Shown here in pieces: positions 25,331-35,222 of a stretch of 64,000 bases of DNA; the stretch's first letter is position 1; every line of letters begins with the position of its first letter. The notes under the pieces are model-generated. The model was not told the origin of the DNA and made no database searches. It was given only the letters and a program-made list of their open reading frames with translations. Both the position numbers and the translations under genes were made by a program. This DNA is from Haematobia irritans (Eukaryota; Arthropoda; Insecta; Diptera; Muscidae), in assembly GCF_050003625.1 (NCBI RefSeq), contig NC_134397.1, forward strand, positions 148,985,526 to 149,049,525. The letters run 5' to 3'.

Positions 25331-27766
25331 GCATATTTAAGGAGATATGGGCAAAAGAAGTTTTTCATATAAAAATTTCAATTTTTTTAGGTTTTGGGTG
25401 GATTTTTCAATTTTTTGGGGGTGGTCACGAATTAAAGTCTTTTTCGCTCTAGGACGCATATTTAAGGAGATATGGGCAAAAGAAGTTTTTCATATAAAAA
25501 TTTCAATTTTTTTAGGTTTTGGGTGAATTTTTCAATTTTTTGGGGGTGGTCACAAATTAAAGTCCTTTTCGCTCTAGGACGCATATTTAAGGAGATATGG
25601 GCAAAAGAAGTTTTTCATATAAAAATTTCAATTTTTTTAGGTTTTGGGTGAATTTTTCAATTTTTTGGGGGTGGTCACGAATTAAAGTCCTTTTCGCTCT
25701 AGGACGCATATTTAAGGAGATATGGGCAAAAGAAGCTTTTCATATAAAAATTTCAATTTTTTTAGGTTTTGGGTGAATTTTTCAATTTTTTGGGGGTGGT
25801 CACGAATTAAAGTCCTTTTCGCTCTAGGACGCATATTTAAGGAGATATGGGCAAAAGAAGTTTTTCATATAAAATTTTCAATTTTTTTAGGTTTTGGGTG
25901 GATTTTTCAATTTTTTGGGGGTGGTCACGAATTAAAGTCCTTTTCGCTCTAGGACGCATATTTAAGGAGATATGGGCGAAAGAAGTTTTTCATATAAAAA
26001 TTTCAATTTTTTTAGGTTTTGGGTGAATTTTTCAATTTTTTGGGGGTGGTCACGAATTAAAGTCCTTTTCGCTCTAGGACGCATATTTAAGGAGATATGG
26101 GCAAAAGAAGTTTTTCATGTAAAAATTTCAATTTTTTATGTTTTGGGTTGATTTTTCAATTTTTTTGGGGTGGTCACGAATTAAAGTCCTTTTCGCTCTA
26201 GGACGCATATTTAAGGAGATATGGGCAAAAGAAGTTTTTCATATAAAAATTTCAATTTTTTTAGGTTTTGGGTGGATTTTTCAATTTTTTGGGGGTGGTC
26301 ACGAATTAAAGTCCTTTTCGCTTTAGGACGCATATTTTAGGAGATATGGGCAAAATAAGTTTTTCATATAAAAATTTCAATTTTTTATGTTTTGGGTTGA
26401 TTTTTCAATTTTTTGGGGGTGGTCACGAATTAAAGTCCTTTTCGCTCTAGGACGCATATTTAAGGAGATATGGGCAAAATAAGTTTTTCATATAAAAATT
26501 TCAATTTTTTTAAGTTTTGGGTGGATTTTTCAATTTTTTGGGGGTGGTCACGAATTAAAGTCCTTTTCGCTCTAGGACGCATATTTTAGGAGATATGGGC
26601 AAAATAAGTTTTTCATATAAACATTTCAATTTTTTTAGGTTTTGGGTTAATTTTTCAACTTTTTGGGGGTGGTCACAAATTAAAGTCCTTTTCGCTCTAG
26701 GACGCATATTTAAGGAGATATGGGCAAAAGAAGTTTTTCATATAAAAATTTCAATTTTTTTAGGTTTTGGGCGAATTTTTCAATTTTTTGGGGGTGGTCA
26801 CGAATTAAAGTCCTTTTCGCTCTAGGACGCATATTTAAGGAGATATGGGCAAAAGAAGTTTTTCATATAAAAATTTCAATTTTTTTAGGTTTTGGGTGGA
26901 TTTTTCAATTTTTCGGGGGTGGTAACGAATTAAAGTCCTTTTCGCTCTAGGACGCATATTTAAGGAGATATGGGCAAAAGAAGTTTTTCATATAAAAATT
27001 TCAATTTTTTTAGGTTTTGGGTGGATTTTTCAATTTTTTGGGGGTGGTCACGAATTAAAGTCCTTTTCGCTCTAGGACGCATATTTAAGGAGATATGGGC
27101 AAAAGAAGTTTTTCATATAAAAATTTCAATTTTTTTAGGTTTTGGGTGGATTTTTCAATTTTTCGGGGGTGGTAACGAATTAAAGTCCTTTTCGGTCTAG
27201 GACGCATATTTAAGGAGATATGGGCAAAAGAAGTTTTTCATATAAAAATTTCAATTTTTTTAGGTTTTGGGTGAATTTTTCAATTTTTTGGGGGTGGTCA
27301 CGAATTAAAGTCCTTTTCGCTCTAGGACGCTTAGTTTAGGAGATATGGGCAAAAGAAGTTTTTCATATAAAAATTTCATTTTTTTTAGGTTTTGGGTGAA
27401 TTTTTCAATTTTTTGGGGGTGGTCACGAATTAAAGTCCTTTTCGCTCTAGGACGCATATTTAAGGAGATATGGGCAAAAGAAGTTTTTCATATAAAAATT
27501 TCAATTTTTTTAGGTTTTGGGTGAATTTTTCAATTTTTTGGGGGTGGTCACGAATTAAAGTCCTTTTCGCTCTAGGACGCTTAGTTTAGGAGATATGGGC
27601 AAAAGAAGTTTTTCATATAAAAATTTCATTTTTTTAGGTTTTGGGTGAATTTTCCAATTTTTTGGGGGTGGTCACGAATTAAAGTCCTTTTCGCTCTAGG
27701 ACGCATATTTAAGGAGATATCACGAATTAAAGTCCTTTTCGCTCTAGGACGCATATTTAAGGAGAT

Positions 27767-27771
27767 ATGGG
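27767..27771. repeat. Target site duplication, left copy
   Basis: ATGGG, directly before the LTR terminus TGTTAAAAA. Five-base duplications are usual for Bel/Pao integrases. The same five bases form part of the satellite monomer (GATATGGGC). Confidence 0.93.
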
Positions 27772-28299
27772 TGTTAAAAATGATAGGTTAAGGGGGGAAT
27801 TGGCGACGATGGTAGTGGGCAGAGTACAGAGTGGACACCAATTCCGAGTGTGGTTGTTGTGGACTGTATTATAGGTTTATGGGACAGCAGGTGGATGTTT
27901 CCCTTTACACTAGGAGAAATGGACGTCAATCAGTGGTCATAATTTCTCAGAGCATGAGAAATTATGACATCACATACATACAGAAACCAAGAGGTAAGAA
28001 AAAAAGACACAAGGTCGAGGGTTACAAATGTGAATTTTGGTTTTATTTGAGAGTTAGAGAATGCTCACCGTTTGGGTTATTAAAAGGAATAGAATCATTG
28101 TATGCTGTTAATCTTAACAAGAAACCTACATACATATATGTTGTCTATGAGTGTTCATTCACAATAGTTTAAGTAATTGGTAATTTCGATAAGTTTAAAC
28201 TTCATAGATACATTAACAATTCACCATAATTCATAATAAATTCAGTTAATTCAAGATATTTAACGGAAATGTATATAAGTCTAAACGCAAGGTTAGACA
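27772..28299 (-). repeat. 3' LTR, 528 bp
   Basis: Direct repeat of 37785-38312 at a constant offset of 10013. Plus-strand ends are TGTTAAAAA and GGTTAGACA, so in element sense it begins TGTCTAACC and ends with ...AACA. Comparing the two copies by eye I find one difference, the fifth base (A at 27776 versus T at 37789). A candidate polyadenylation signal AATAAA (plus strand TTTATT) lies at 28042-28047, about 253 bases into the LTR in sense. A TATA-like CATATATG lies about 90 bases before it near 28133-28140, a plausible U3/R order but unproven. Confidence 0.95.
27879..28172 (+). other. Antisense open frame inside the 3' LTR (97 codons)
   Basis: Plus-strand frame, opposite to the element, open from 27831 with its first ATG at 27879. 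The product of 97 residues has a basic patch (PRGKKKRHK) and several Cys and aromatic residues. I do not recognise a family. Length is moderate and the LTR is less AT-extreme than the leader, so chance is possible. An LTR antisense gene would be unusual. Confidence 0.25.
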
Positions 28300-28312
28300 T
28301 GCTGCCACCTCG
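28300..28312 (-). promoter_or_regulatory. Candidate polypurine tract
   Basis: Directly before the 3' LTR in element sense the sequence is CGAGGTGGCAGCA, which is purine-rich but interrupted. Position against the LTR is right for plus-strand priming; composition is weak. No better purine run lies between the last reading frame and the LTR. Confidence 0.35.
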
Positions 28313-28315
28313 AAC

Positions 28316-28765
28316 TTATTCCGACGAGGAACATAAAACCGATGCTAAGGCACGAATAGCCTCAGAAAGAATCTTTTGGTTTGGTGAGGTTTCCTGTGAC
28401 CCATTGGTGTTGGTACTGGATGTGATGGCGTTGTTGCTTCGCTGTTCATTGGTGTTGTTGGTTGCTGATTTAGATTTTCGTTGTTGATAATTTGGATGCA
28501 AAAGGGTGTTGTGTGGTCTTCCACATTTTCTACACATATTTTCTGACCGACAATCACGAAAACGGTGGCTTCTGGCAAGGCAATTTACGCAGTAAACTTC
28601 TCGCAGTACCAAAATATTGCGTTGTTTGGGAGTCATCTTCAAGAACTTCGGGCACACTTTCAATGAGTGGAATTTATTACACAGTTTGCACTTGTAAAAG
28701 TTTGGAGACCTCCGGTTGCTAGATATTGACGATCTGAAAGTATGAGATGTTGTTAGCTTGTGCAA
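28316..28765 (-). CDS. Zinc-knuckle (nucleocapsid-like) frame downstream of pol
   Basis: Open frame of 149 codons between the gag-pol stop and the 3' LTR, where some retroelements carry env. It has C26-x2-C-x3-H-x4-C38, then 20 residues, C59-x2-C-x4-H-x4-C72, then 5 residues, and C78-x2-C-x3-H-x4-H90. This spacing equals that of the element's own Gag zinc region exactly, with about 26 of 67 positions identical by eye, so it is a diverged paralogue of the Gag nucleocapsid module. A tail rich in Ser, Asn, Thr and Gln follows, and the frame ends 17 bases from the LTR. The frame opens after a TAA at 28769-28771 and has no ATG before the first knuckle; the first in-frame Met is residue 44. Translation would need splicing, a non-ATG start or readthrough. 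A splice-acceptor-like TTTCAG lies at 28734-28739. Nucleic-acid binding is likely if expressed. It could instead be a captured remnant of another element. Confidence 0.6.
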   Translation of the reverse strand: MHKLTTSHTFRSSISSNRRSPNFYKCKLCNKFHSLKVCPKFLKMTPKQRNILVLREVYCVNCLARSHRFRDCRSENMCRKCGRPHNTLLHPNYQQRKSKSATNNTNEQRSNNAITSSTNTNGSQETSPNQKILSEAIRALASVLCSSSE

Positions 28766-28793
28766 ATGTTAGTGTAATGAGTAGTATGTTCAT
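28719..28793 (-). other. 24-codon signal-peptide-like mini-frame after pol
   Basis: An ATG at 28791-28793, only 11 bases beyond the gag-pol stop codon (28805-28807) in sense, opens a 24-codon frame that ends in TAG at 28719-28721. Its first dozen residues are hydrophobic (Ile, Leu, Thr, Phe) and end in an Ala-Gln-Ala step, as in a signal peptide with its cleavage site. It overlaps the start of the zinc-knuckle frame in another frame. It may be a leftover env start or chance. Another ATG just upstream (28796-28798) is closed by a stop after two codons. Confidence 0.3.
28733..28740 (-). promoter_or_regulatory. Candidate 3' splice site
   Basis: In element sense the sequence reads CATACTTTCAG, with a branch-like CTAAC about 20-30 bases before it. 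Splicing here would enter the zinc-knuckle frame just before its first CCHC motif and remove both the upstream TAA and the mini-frame. The matching donor, presumably in the leader or early gag, was not located. Confidence 0.3.
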
Positions 28794-28804
28794 GGCATTT
28801 GGAG

Positions 28805-31800
28805 TTAGTTATTATTTGTGTGAGAGTCATCGGTAGTATTTGAGAAGGGCAAATAGCATAGCTTCGCTATGGGTCTTGTTATAGTTCCATTTTCAGTACG
28901 TACATCAGCTACTCGAACTTTACTGTCCGAACCAGAATAAGTTTTTACGATACGGCCCAAAAGCCATTCGTAAGGGGGGAGTAAATCATCAATAACAACT
29001 ACTAAATCGTTTATATTTAAATCAGGCAAGGGTGACTTCCACTTGTAACGTTTGTGCATTGCTTTTAGATAGTCTTCCCTCCATCGAATCGAAAACTGAT
29101 GGTGGAGAGCTTTTAGTTTTGTCCATTTATTGATAAGAGACAACTTCGAAGACATTGGTTCAGGGAATGCTAGTAAGGGAGATCCTCTCAAAAAATGGCC
29201 TGGAGTTAAGGCGGTGAGATCGGATGGATCTTCGGTCATTGCTGAAATGGGACGGGAATTCAAAACTCCTTCTATTCGTGCTAGAAGAGTTGCAAACTGC
29301 TCGAATGTAAACCGGTGAGCGCCGGCGAGTTTCTTAAAATGGGTTTTGAAGCTTTTTACGGCTGCTTCCCATAAGCCGCCCATATGAGGTGCATGGGGTG
29401 GTATAAATTTCCACTCGAAGCCCTGTATTGCGTATTTTTGAGATATGTTGCTAGAGGCTGTTTTAAGAAAGTGTGCGAATTCTCGCAGCAGAGTTCTACT
29501 GGCTCCCACAAAATTGCGACCGTTGTCCGAGAATATCCTGCAAGGGAGCCCTCGCCTCCCCACAAATCGAGCAAATGCAGCCTCGAAGGCTGCTGACGAC
29601 AAGTCAGAACATACTTCTAGGTGTATGGCTTTGGTGCTAAAGCACACAAAAACACATACATAGCCTTTAATTAATGGGGACTTTCTTAGAGACGAACTTT
29701 TGAGCTCAAATGGCCCTGCAAAATCAATTCCAGTAACGTGAAATGGTGGGGAAAAGTTGCAACGGTCCGGTGGTAATGGAGCCATAATCTGAGAACTGTG
29801 TTTATGCTTATAAATTAAGCAAGTTTTACACCTGTGAATCACTGCTTTTACACGGGGTTTTAATCGAGAAATGTAATATTCAGTCTGAACAAATCTGCAC
29901 ATCTGATTGCATTCTCCATGAGCCAAAAATGTGTGTAAGTGTAATAAGTAAATGCGACAAAAATGAGAATTGCCAGGAAGTATTATGGGATAACGTTCCT
30001 TATATGGCAAAGACGAGTTAATCAACCGACCATTCGCTCTGATTATGTTTTGGGAATCTAAGAATGGATTTAGAGTTGATAAACTGCTTTTGGGAGAAAG
30101 TGTCTTAGAGTTACACAATGCTTCATATTCAGTGTGGTAATATTGTTGTTGAGCTAGAGATATTAAGCGAGTTTTTGCAAATTGAATCTCCGCTTGGGAC
30201 AAATCAATAGACTGAACAACTTGATCGGTTTTATGCTGGGGGTGAGAATGCCGGTAAAATCGGAATACGTACGAAATAACACGTAGAGCTCTTGAATATG
30301 ACGAAAACCGAGATACAACATCATTTTGTTGGGCAATTGATTGATGAGCTGTTACTATTTTAGGTGCTAATTCAGGAATTATTGGATTTCGAGTTGGCCA
30401 TGTGGATTCTGGATTGGTTAACCATGATGGTCCATTCCACCAAAGTGAATTTGAAATGAGTTCACGTGGCCTTGAACCACGAGTACCAAGGTCGGCCGGG
30501 TTTTCGTGGGTAGATACGTATTTCCATTTTGCATTTGGGACGAGTTCATGTATCTGGGACGTGCGATTGGCTACGTATGTTTCCCAAGTGTATGGGGGTT
30601 TAGATAACCATCCCAGAACTATGGACGCATCTGACCACAGAGTTATAGAAGTTATGTTACTGTCAAATGTTTGTGTAACATATTTTACGAGACTGGATAA
30701 TAATAATGCACCATTTAATTCCAGTCTGGGCAATGAAACGGGTTTGAGAGGAGCAACTTTACTTTTCGCAATGAATAGATTCGAGAAGACAGTGGAGGTA
30801 GAGGTTTGAAATCTTAAATAGACGCATGCACAGTAAGCTCCTTTTGATGCATCACAAAACCCATGTATTTGAACCTTGTCCGTAGGCATAAATTGGATCC
30901 ATCGTGGTATTTCAATAATGCTAATTTGAGACAAATCGTACAACAATTCATTCCAGGCACGAAGGGAATCTGAAGATATTTCATCATCCCAGCCCGAGGT
31001 TTCCAGCCAGAGTTGTTGCATGAGCATTTTGGCCTTGATAATCACAGGAGTTATCCATCCCGCAGGGTCAAAGAGTTGAGCAACAAGAGAAAGCACTTGA
31101 CGCTTTGTGCCAGAATTTTGAGGTTCGCAAGATATAGTAGTGTAAGAGAATTTGTCACTTAAAGCATTCCATTTTATTCCGAGGGTTTTCGTTGAGCTAG
31201 CCTCAGACAGACGCAATAAATTAAGATCATATAAATCTTCCGAAGGAATCCCAGTAAGCAATTCGGAATCATTTGCACTTATTTTCTTTAGGGGAAAGCC
31301 TGCAGAATTGAGAACCTTGACGAGCATTTTTCGAAGTTCAATTGTTTCTTCTATTGAGAAACCACCCCACAGAATATCATCAACATAAATCTCCCGTTTT
31401 AAGATATTAGAAACTTGAGGAAATTGTCTCTCAGTGTCATGAGCGAGTTGTAGTAAAGTGCGTATCGCGAGAAAAGGCGCACAGTTAATACCAAATGTTA
31501 CCGTTTTAAGCTGGTAATCTTGAATTGGGCCTTTGGGATCTTTTTGGAATAAAATCCTTTGGTACGCTCTATCATCGGGATGTATCTTTATTTGTCGATA
31601 CATTTTTTGAATGTCTCCACAGTAGACATATTTGTACTTTCTCCAATTGAGAATAGTAGAAATCAAATCGTTTTGGAGCGTGGGACCTGTGTAGAGCACA
31701 TCATTAAGGGATAAGCCCGATTTGGATTTCCGGGAAGCATTGAATACAATTCTAACTTTTGTGGACTTATGCTCAGGACGTACTACAGCGTGATGCGGGA

Positions 31801-34153
31801 GGTAAAAAGAAAAAAATTTACCTTGGGAACATATTTCCCGGGAGGAAGTTTCTTCCATGTGGTCAAGCGATAAATATTCATGCAATACAGAATTGTATTG
31901 GTCTTGAAGCTGGGGATCTTTAGATAAATTTCGTTCCATCCGAGCGTATTGTCCAAGAGAAATAAATCTCGACGAACCCAGAGAAATTGTTTCGGGAAAC
32001 TCTTTCTTAAACGGGAGCCTTACAACGTATCGACCATCAATGTCACGAGTTGTTGTTTTGGCATAAAGTTCCTCGCAAAACTTATCAGCATCCGAAATTT
32101 CGGGGACCGAAGGGACTTCTTCAATTTCCCAGAATTTTCGAAGTATATCAGAGAGTACATCAGATTCGCATGAGACTACTTTGGTAGTAAAAGCCTCGAT
32201 GGTTTCAGTTGGTATTGGGCCACTGAGAACCCATCCGAAGATGGTGTTATATGCCGAAGCAAACCCGCAAACATTTTTCCTAATACCATCCAGATTGATG
32301 AAGCGCTCAGAGTCATTTCCAAGTATAAGATCAATATTGGATGAGACATTGAAATTGGGATCTGCTAAATCGAGTTTGAATAGGTCGGGACAATTAGGCT
32401 TATCGAAGGAGATAGCAGGTAATCTTCTCGTAACCTTTGATAGGACAATAGCGCTAACAGAAAAACGAACCTTATGTTTTTGAGCGAAGAGAACAATATC
32501 GCACTCCTTGTCAGAAAACTGTGTCATCCCTCCAATTCCACCGATTTCGAAACGCGACTTACGATATGGGATTTGTAACAAATTGCGAATTTTTTCAGAC
32601 AAAAACGTTCTTTGGGAGCCTGGATCAATTAATGCTCTCACAGTGTAAAGTTCGTTTTTGTGCTCAATATGGACTAATGCCGTTCTAAGTAAAACAGTAT
32701 CGGTATTTTGCGAGAAATTTGCCTCAACTCGAGTGCAACTTTCTTTAGAAGTAGAAGGAACAGATGGATCGGTTTGATATATAGAATCGTTTCGCTCGGG
32801 TTGATATTTGGAATTGTTTCGTTTCATTTCATCACCACCAGATATGGCATTTTGAGAATCATTCTTATCGGTTTGATTGGGATTTAAATGTAGAAGCGAA
32901 TGATGTCGCTTTTTACATGAGAGACAAACGTGTCTACTTTTACATTTCAATTTTGAATGCGACGGAGACAGGCAGTTGTTGCATAGTTTCTTCTTAAAAA
33001 CAAAATCAACACGCTCTTGGGGAGAAAATTTACGAAAATCGGGACAAATGCGAATGTTGTGATCCAAGCTGCACAATGGGCAGGAATGATTTAAATTCTC
33101 TTGAGATGCGTATGCGTGTATTTTGTTACTACTTTCGGTAGAAGTTTTTGGTAATTGAAAACTTTGAACTTGTGAATTTCTAAAATTGGATATTCTTTCT
33201 ACAACCTCGAATCGGTTGACTAAGAACTCATCCATTTGGGACCAACTCGGTAGTTCACGGTGAGATTTGAGAGACTGCTCCCATTGAGAAATCGTTTCAT
33301 TAGGAAGTTTTGTAGAAACTAGGTATATCAGTACCGGATCCCAAGTTTCAACTTTAACTTGCAAGGAACTTAATGTACTGAGGCAGTCTTTTACAGTCGA
33401 ATGAATTCTTTGAAGTGATTCACTGTTTTCCGTTGTTGCTACGGGAATATTAAACAATATTTTCAGTTGGTTATCTACCAAAACTCGCTTGTTTTCGTAA
33501 CGCGTTTTCAACGCAGTCCATGCCAAGTTGAAATTTTCATCGCACAAAGCGTATCTTTTTACTATGGCACCTGCGCTTCCTTTAGTTTTATTTCGCAAAT
33601 GATAAAGTTTCTGAGCTGGTGTCAATTTTGGGTGATTGATATATACGGCCGTGAACATGTCACGAAAGGATGGCCAATCTTCATAACTTCCCTTAAATAC
33701 CTCTGTGTCGCATGGGGGAACCTTTATGCACACTTCAGAGTTGTTAAGGGGTTGCGGTTCTGAGAGTCTATCAGAAAAAGAGGAGAATCGAGTTGTCCTA
33801 CGTGGTGCTGTATTCACCGACATTCGCAGGATGTCTAGAATTCGGGCTCGAGTTTCGTAATAGGATTCTGAGCAAATACTAAAATTTAATTTCGCATTTT
33901 GTTTCACTTCATTAGAGACATTTGATTCAGGAGATATCATCAAGGTTTCATATTCAACTTGAACCTTTTGCCATCGGTCTCCTAAATCTTCCAACTTGAC
34001 CTCCAGAACAGTATTTGTTTGATCCCCAATTTCAGAACTCTCAAAATCTGAGCAAAAGTCTGTGAGTTGATTGCAAATGAATGCGAATTTTTCGTACATC
34101 GGAGACTGTTTGAGAGTGCTTTGAGGATTGTGAGAGTCTGTTGGATTAGACAT
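28805..34153 (-). CDS. gag-pol: Bel/Pao Gag-Pol polyprotein, 1782 aa
   Basis: Single uninterrupted frame coding for structural and replication proteins of the retrotransposon. The frame is open back to a stop near 34289, but the first ATG is at 34151-34153 (A at -3), so that start is chosen. Residues from this Met: Gag domain of DUF1759 type at about 130-320. Three zinc modules follow: CCHC (C358, C361, H365, C370), CCHC (C391, C394, H399, C404) and a C2H2-like knuckle (C410, C413, H422). Aspartic protease has its active site at D510 in ALIDPGSQ (DUF1758). Reverse transcriptase has D847 and the YVDD box at 923-926. RNase H has D1101, E1145, D1175 and D1221. Integrase has an HHCC finger (H1407, H1412, C1442, C1445) and catalytic D1477, D1543 and E1596. 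A DUF5641-like tail lies at about 1690-1770. All expected catalytic residues are present, with no stop or frameshift. Gag and Pol share a frame, as is normal for Bel/Pao. Confidence 0.97.
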   Translation of the reverse strand: MSNPTDSHNPQSTLKQSPMYEKFAFICNQLTDFCSDFESSEIGDQTNTVLEVKLEDLGDRWQKVQVEYETLMISPESNVSNEVKQNAKLNFSICSESYYETRARILDILRMSVNTAPRRTTRFSSFSDRLSEPQPLNNSEVCIKVPPCDTEVFKGSYEDWPSFRDMFTAVYINHPKLTPAQKLYHLRNKTKGSAGAIVKRYALCDENFNLAWTALKTRYENKRVLVDNQLKILFNIPVATTENSESLQRIHSTVKDCLSTLSSLQVKVETWDPVLIYLVSTKLPNETISQWEQSLKSHRELPSWSQMDEFLVNRFEVVERISNFRNSQVQSFQLPKTSTESSNKIHAYASQENLNHSCPLCSLDHNIRICPDFRKFSPQERVDFVFKKKLCNNCLSPSHSKLKCKSRHVCLSCKKRHHSLLHLNPNQTDKNDSQNAISGGDEMKRNNSKYQPERNDSIYQTDPSVPSTSKESCTRVEANFSQNTDTVLLRTALVHIEHKNELYTVRALIDPGSQRTFLSEKIRNLLQIPYRKSRFEIGGIGGMTQFSDKECDIVLFAQKHKVRFSVSAIVLSKVTRRLPAISFDKPNCPDLFKLDLADPNFNVSSNIDLILGNDSERFINLDGIRKNVCGFASAYNTIFGWVLSGPIPTETIEAFTTKVVSCESDVLSDILRKFWEIEEVPSVPEISDADKFCEELYAKTTTRDIDGRYVVRLPFKKEFPETISLGSSRFISLGQYARMERNLSKDPQLQDQYNSVLHEYLSLDHMEETSSREICSQGKFFSFYLPHHAVVRPEHKSTKVRIVFNASRKSKSGLSLNDVLYTGPTLQNDLISTILNWRKYKYVYCGDIQKMYRQIKIHPDDRAYQRILFQKDPKGPIQDYQLKTVTFGINCAPFLAIRTLLQLAHDTERQFPQVSNILKREIYVDDILWGGFSIEETIELRKMLVKVLNSAGFPLKKISANDSELLTGIPSEDLYDLNLLRLSEASSTKTLGIKWNALSDKFSYTTISCEPQNSGTKRQVLSLVAQLFDPAGWITPVIIKAKMLMQQLWLETSGWDDEISSDSLRAWNELLYDLSQISIIEIPRWIQFMPTDKVQIHGFCDASKGAYCACVYLRFQTSTSTVFSNLFIAKSKVAPLKPVSLPRLELNGALLLSSLVKYVTQTFDSNITSITLWSDASIVLGWLSKPPYTWETYVANRTSQIHELVPNAKWKYVSTHENPADLGTRGSRPRELISNSLWWNGPSWLTNPESTWPTRNPIIPELAPKIVTAHQSIAQQNDVVSRFSSYSRALRVISYVFRFYRHSHPQHKTDQVVQSIDLSQAEIQFAKTRLISLAQQQYYHTEYEALCNSKTLSPKSSLSTLNPFLDSQNIIRANGRLINSSLPYKERYPIILPGNSHFCRIYLLHLHTFLAHGECNQMCRFVQTEYYISRLKPRVKAVIHRCKTCLIYKHKHSSQIMAPLPPDRCNFSPPFHVTGIDFAGPFELKSSSLRKSPLIKGYVCVFVCFSTKAIHLEVCSDLSSAAFEAAFARFVGRRGLPCRIFSDNGRNFVGASRTLLREFAHFLKTASSNISQKYAIQGFEWKFIPPHAPHMGGLWEAAVKSFKTHFKKLAGAHRFTFEQFATLLARIEGVLNSRPISAMTEDPSDLTALTPGHFLRGSPLLAFPEPMSSKLSLINKWTKLKALHHQFSIRWREDYLKAMHKRYKWKSPLPDLNINDLVVVIDDLLPPYEWLLGRIVKTYSGSDSKVRVADVRTENGTITRPIAKLCYLPFSNTTDDSHTNNN

Positions 34154-35141
34154 ATTGAAACAAAAATCACGAATAGATTCAACAACAGTGACTGTGATTT
34201 TCACCGTGAAAAACGCGCCAATGACGATTGATCGTTCGTTCGAAATAAAAAAGTTAGTGGAAAAGCGGATGAGAAAATCGTATAGTAGTTATACGTTGTA
34301 ATTTATCGAATTAAGTTTAACAATTGTGAGTAGCAAAATATTTTAATAGATTTGCGAGAAATTCCCAAATGAAAGGAATAACGTATAGAATTAAAATAGT
34401 TTCTAGTTATTTATAACCATTAAAAAAGTCAGAAATTCACCAAGTGTATCAGATGGCAATTACGAGAGTTATTGCCGCTTAGACCATTCACAACGAGTGT
34501 AAGTTTGCTATTCTTTAGCTAAAAGAATAGTTGTTGATAGAAATGTGTAGTTTTGATTATATGTAAATTAGATGTAAATTTCGAATGTAAAGGGGATTGG
34601 AAATATTTGGTGCTATACCAGTAGAAATATATAGCAGTAAAGTTAAATTAAAACCCAAAAAATCCCTTTTGTTTGAAAACAGTAATTGTTATATACCAGT
34701 TATCAGCATATAACTCAGAGGCAAATTTTAAGCCCGAATTTTAGAGTTTGGAAGCTATATTTGTTTGAACCACATGCCGTGGGCAATTAATTTCTTCCTT
34801 TTATTGAATTATTCGAAAAAATAAGAAAGCGGTATGTAATTAAACTAATTGTCACTGGGAAAATTGTAGATAATTTCCAAGCAACGCTTTGGTTGCCGTC
34901 GGAGAACTTTCCTTTTCTCACAAGTACGGTAGTTTTCGCACCAGAATTAAATTGAATTAAATTCCACAGAAGAAGAGAAAATTATCCACTTTATACCTAG
35001 TATTAAGTTCGTTTGCGAAGTCAGAATATAACTTTGAATCGGGTACCAAACATAGGGTCTTTAACGTTTACTGGGAAATAATATGCGCATATACTATTTC
35101 GTGTGAAAATTTAAACCCTTTGAACTTAGTACTAGGCTTAC

Positions 35142-35222
35142 GGGATCAGCCAGAAATTTGTTACATAAACACATATGATTCCACAATTAAATAAATCCGC
35201 GTTAGGGATCAGCCAGAAATTT
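35142..35222. repeat. Duplicated 18-bp word in the leader
   Basis: GGGATCAGCCAGAAATTT occurs at 35142-35159 and again at 35205-35222, 63 bases apart. The second copy is preceded by CGTTA, which recurs with GGGAT near 35290, suggesting a decayed repeat with a period near 63-90 bases. Function unknown. Confidence 0.55.

Larger units (their letters stand above)
1..27771 (+). repeat. 125-bp satellite array, left block
   Basis: Head-to-tail tandem array. Neighbouring full-length monomers are spaced 125 bp (for example GGAGATATGGGCAAAAG recurs at 125-bp steps around 13046, 13171 and 13296). A monomer holds, in order, a GTCCTTTTCGCTCTAGGAC segment, CATATTTAAGGAGATATGGG, then a run of A/T tracts, and a GGGGGTGGTCACGAA end. 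By eye the monomer has about 33% GC and large skews (G 28 versus C 13; T 50 versus A 34). All monomers point the same way. Variants mark individual copies: CTTAGTTTAGG in place of CATATTTAAGG, TTTCGGGGGTGGTAAC in place of TTTTGGGGGTGGTCAC, AAATAAG for AAAGAAG, and AAACATTTC for AAAAATTTC. Open frames of 60-101 codons recur with the repeat and are not genes, because 125 is not a multiple of three and the frames shift between monomers. No other sequence is embedded here. Confidence 0.98.

Noticed and set aside
1..27771. Dozens of 60-101-codon plus-strand frames with a shared phenylalanine-rich product
   Set aside because: They are the satellite monomer read through two successive frames. 125 is not divisible by three, the frames begin and end at monomer features, and the products differ only where monomers do. 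No codon-level constraint is visible.
28300..28804. An env gene after pol
   Set aside because: Apart from a 24-codon hydrophobic start there is no transmembrane segment, fusion peptide or glycoprotein-like region; the remaining space holds the zinc-knuckle frame.
30402..30809. Plus-strand frames of up to 135 codons across the gag-pol gene
   Set aside because: They lie antisense to the strongly supported Gag-Pol frame and show no domain features.
34151..34204. Upstream GTG start giving 1799 residues for Gag-Pol
   Set aside because: GTG is not a normal start in animals, and the first ATG in the open frame is at 34151-34153 with A at -3, giving 1782 residues.
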